A DNA stretch of 15,074 nt, taken from the NCBI GenBank assembly GCA_945871335.1, contig CAMBWM010000029.1:1-15074 (forward strand). The letters are read 5' to 3'. This document shows positions 14,833-15,074 of the stretch, one piece after another (within the stretch, counting starts at the first letter, position 1; each line of letters opens with the position of its first letter). Position numbers and translations under genes: made by a program. The stretch is from Polaromonas sp. YR568 (lineage in GTDB: Bacteria > Pseudomonadota > Gammaproteobacteria > Burkholderiales > Burkholderiaceae). Below the pieces are notes generated by a model. That model ran no database searches and was not told the DNA's origin. It saw only the letters and a program-made list of their open reading frames with translations.

Positions 14833-14842
14833 TAGATGAATT
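14833..14842 (-). promoter_or_regulatory. AATTCATCTA motif upstream of the Gfo/Idh gene
   Basis: On the minus strand AATTCATCTA lies 21-30 bases before the Gfo/Idh start. It differs by one base from AATTCATGTA at 11091-11100 in the monooxygenase promoter. If it is a GntR half-site it would place both units under one regulator. With only ten bases, chance is a real possibility. Confidence 0.3.
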
Positions 14843-14869
14843 GTGCCTTGAAACCCCTGGCTTGGAAGC

Positions 14870-14908
14870 AAAAAAAGCGCCTGCAACCCGGGGGGCTGCA
14901 GGCGCTTT
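14870..14908 (-). terminator. Rho-independent terminator of rpoD
   Basis: In the rpoD direction AAAGCGCCTGCA (RNA from 14908 to 14897) pairs perfectly with bases 14885-14874 across an 11-base loop. The stem runs into seven consecutive T residues (complement of A at 14870-14876). It begins 22 bases after the rpoD stop codon. This is a strong classical intrinsic terminator and isolates rpoD from the Gfo/Idh gene on the same strand. Confidence 0.92.
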
Positions 14909-14930
14909 GGCCAGGGCTAAGCCGCAGGGC

Positions 14931-15074
14931 TTACTGCATGTCGATGAAACTGCGCAGCTTGTCGCTGCGGCTGGGGTGTTTCAACTTGCGCAGCGCTTTG
15001 GCTTCGATCTGACGAATACGCTCGCGCGTCACGTCAAACTGCTTGCCGACTTCTTCCAGCGTGTGGTCGGTCGA
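14931..15074 (-). CDS. rpoD: RNA polymerase primary sigma factor RpoD, C-terminal end (cut by window edge)
   Basis: The last 47 residues of the housekeeping sigma-70 factor. [30 protein letters not shown] is region 4.2, the helix-turn-helix that reads the -35 box. The usual tail [13 protein letters not shown] and a TAA stop follow. The N-terminal regions lie outside the window. The tail distinguishes the primary sigma factor from alternative sigma-70 family members such as RpoS or RpoH. The gene is followed by a strong terminator. Confidence 0.97.
   Translation of the reverse strand, partial: STDHTLEEVGKQFDVTRERIRQIEAKALRKLKHPSRSDKLRSFIDMQ

Overview
The window looks like a chromosomal segment of a betaproteobacterium of the order Burkholderiales, probably Comamonadaceae. 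The evidence is the DnaK, GrpE, DnaJ and RpoD sequences, the moderately high GC content, and sigma-32-type heat-shock promoters with no CIRCE element visible. It holds 15 genes: 13 complete, plus dnaJ and rpoD cut by the window edges. No tRNA, rRNA, CRISPR array, insertion sequence or transposase was seen.

Layout. (1) Positions 1-3514, minus strand: a housekeeping chaperone block reading HxlR-type regulator, grpE, dnaK, dnaJ (cut). Clear sigma-32-like promoters lie before grpE and before dnaK, both with a 13-bp spacer, and a perfect 16-bp hairpin lies between dnaK and dnaJ. (2) Positions 3681-10299: a catabolic block for hexuronates and aldarates. gudD is on the minus strand. Divergent from it on the plus strand are a sugar ABC-transporter ATPase, then udh, an SMP-30 lactonase, garL and garR. 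(3) Positions 10335-14812: a second catabolic block. A GntR/HutC regulator diverges from a tight three-gene operon with ATGA overlaps (SsuD-like flavin monooxygenase, YdhF-like aldo/keto reductase, flavin reductase). A convergent Gfo/Idh/MocA-fold gene follows. (4) Positions 14870-15074, minus strand: the 3' end of rpoD and its strong intrinsic terminator.

How the genes work together. Block 2 encodes a complete oxidative uronate route. Udh oxidises glucuronate or galacturonate to the aldarolactone, the SMP-30 protein would open the lactone, GudD dehydrates glucarate, GarL cleaves the keto-deoxyglucarate to pyruvate and tartronate semialdehyde, and GarR reduces the latter to glycerate. Block 3 has the same set of enzyme classes as the oxidative desulfonation (sulfo-SMO) pathway for sulfoquinovose: a flavin-dependent monooxygenase that would release sulfite and 6-oxo-glucose, its flavin reductase, and an aldo/keto reductase that would give glucose. 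The Gfo/Idh protein could be an NAD+-dependent sulfoquinovosidase acting at the entry step. This assignment is inferred from family membership and context and is the most interesting content of the window.

Regulatory structure worth noting: an approximately 105-bp imperfect direct repeat upstream of both the ABC ATPase and udh, a direct repeat with 11-bp period over the putative -10 box of the monooxygenase operon with a related motif before the Gfo/Idh gene, and a palindrome over the dnaK -10 box.
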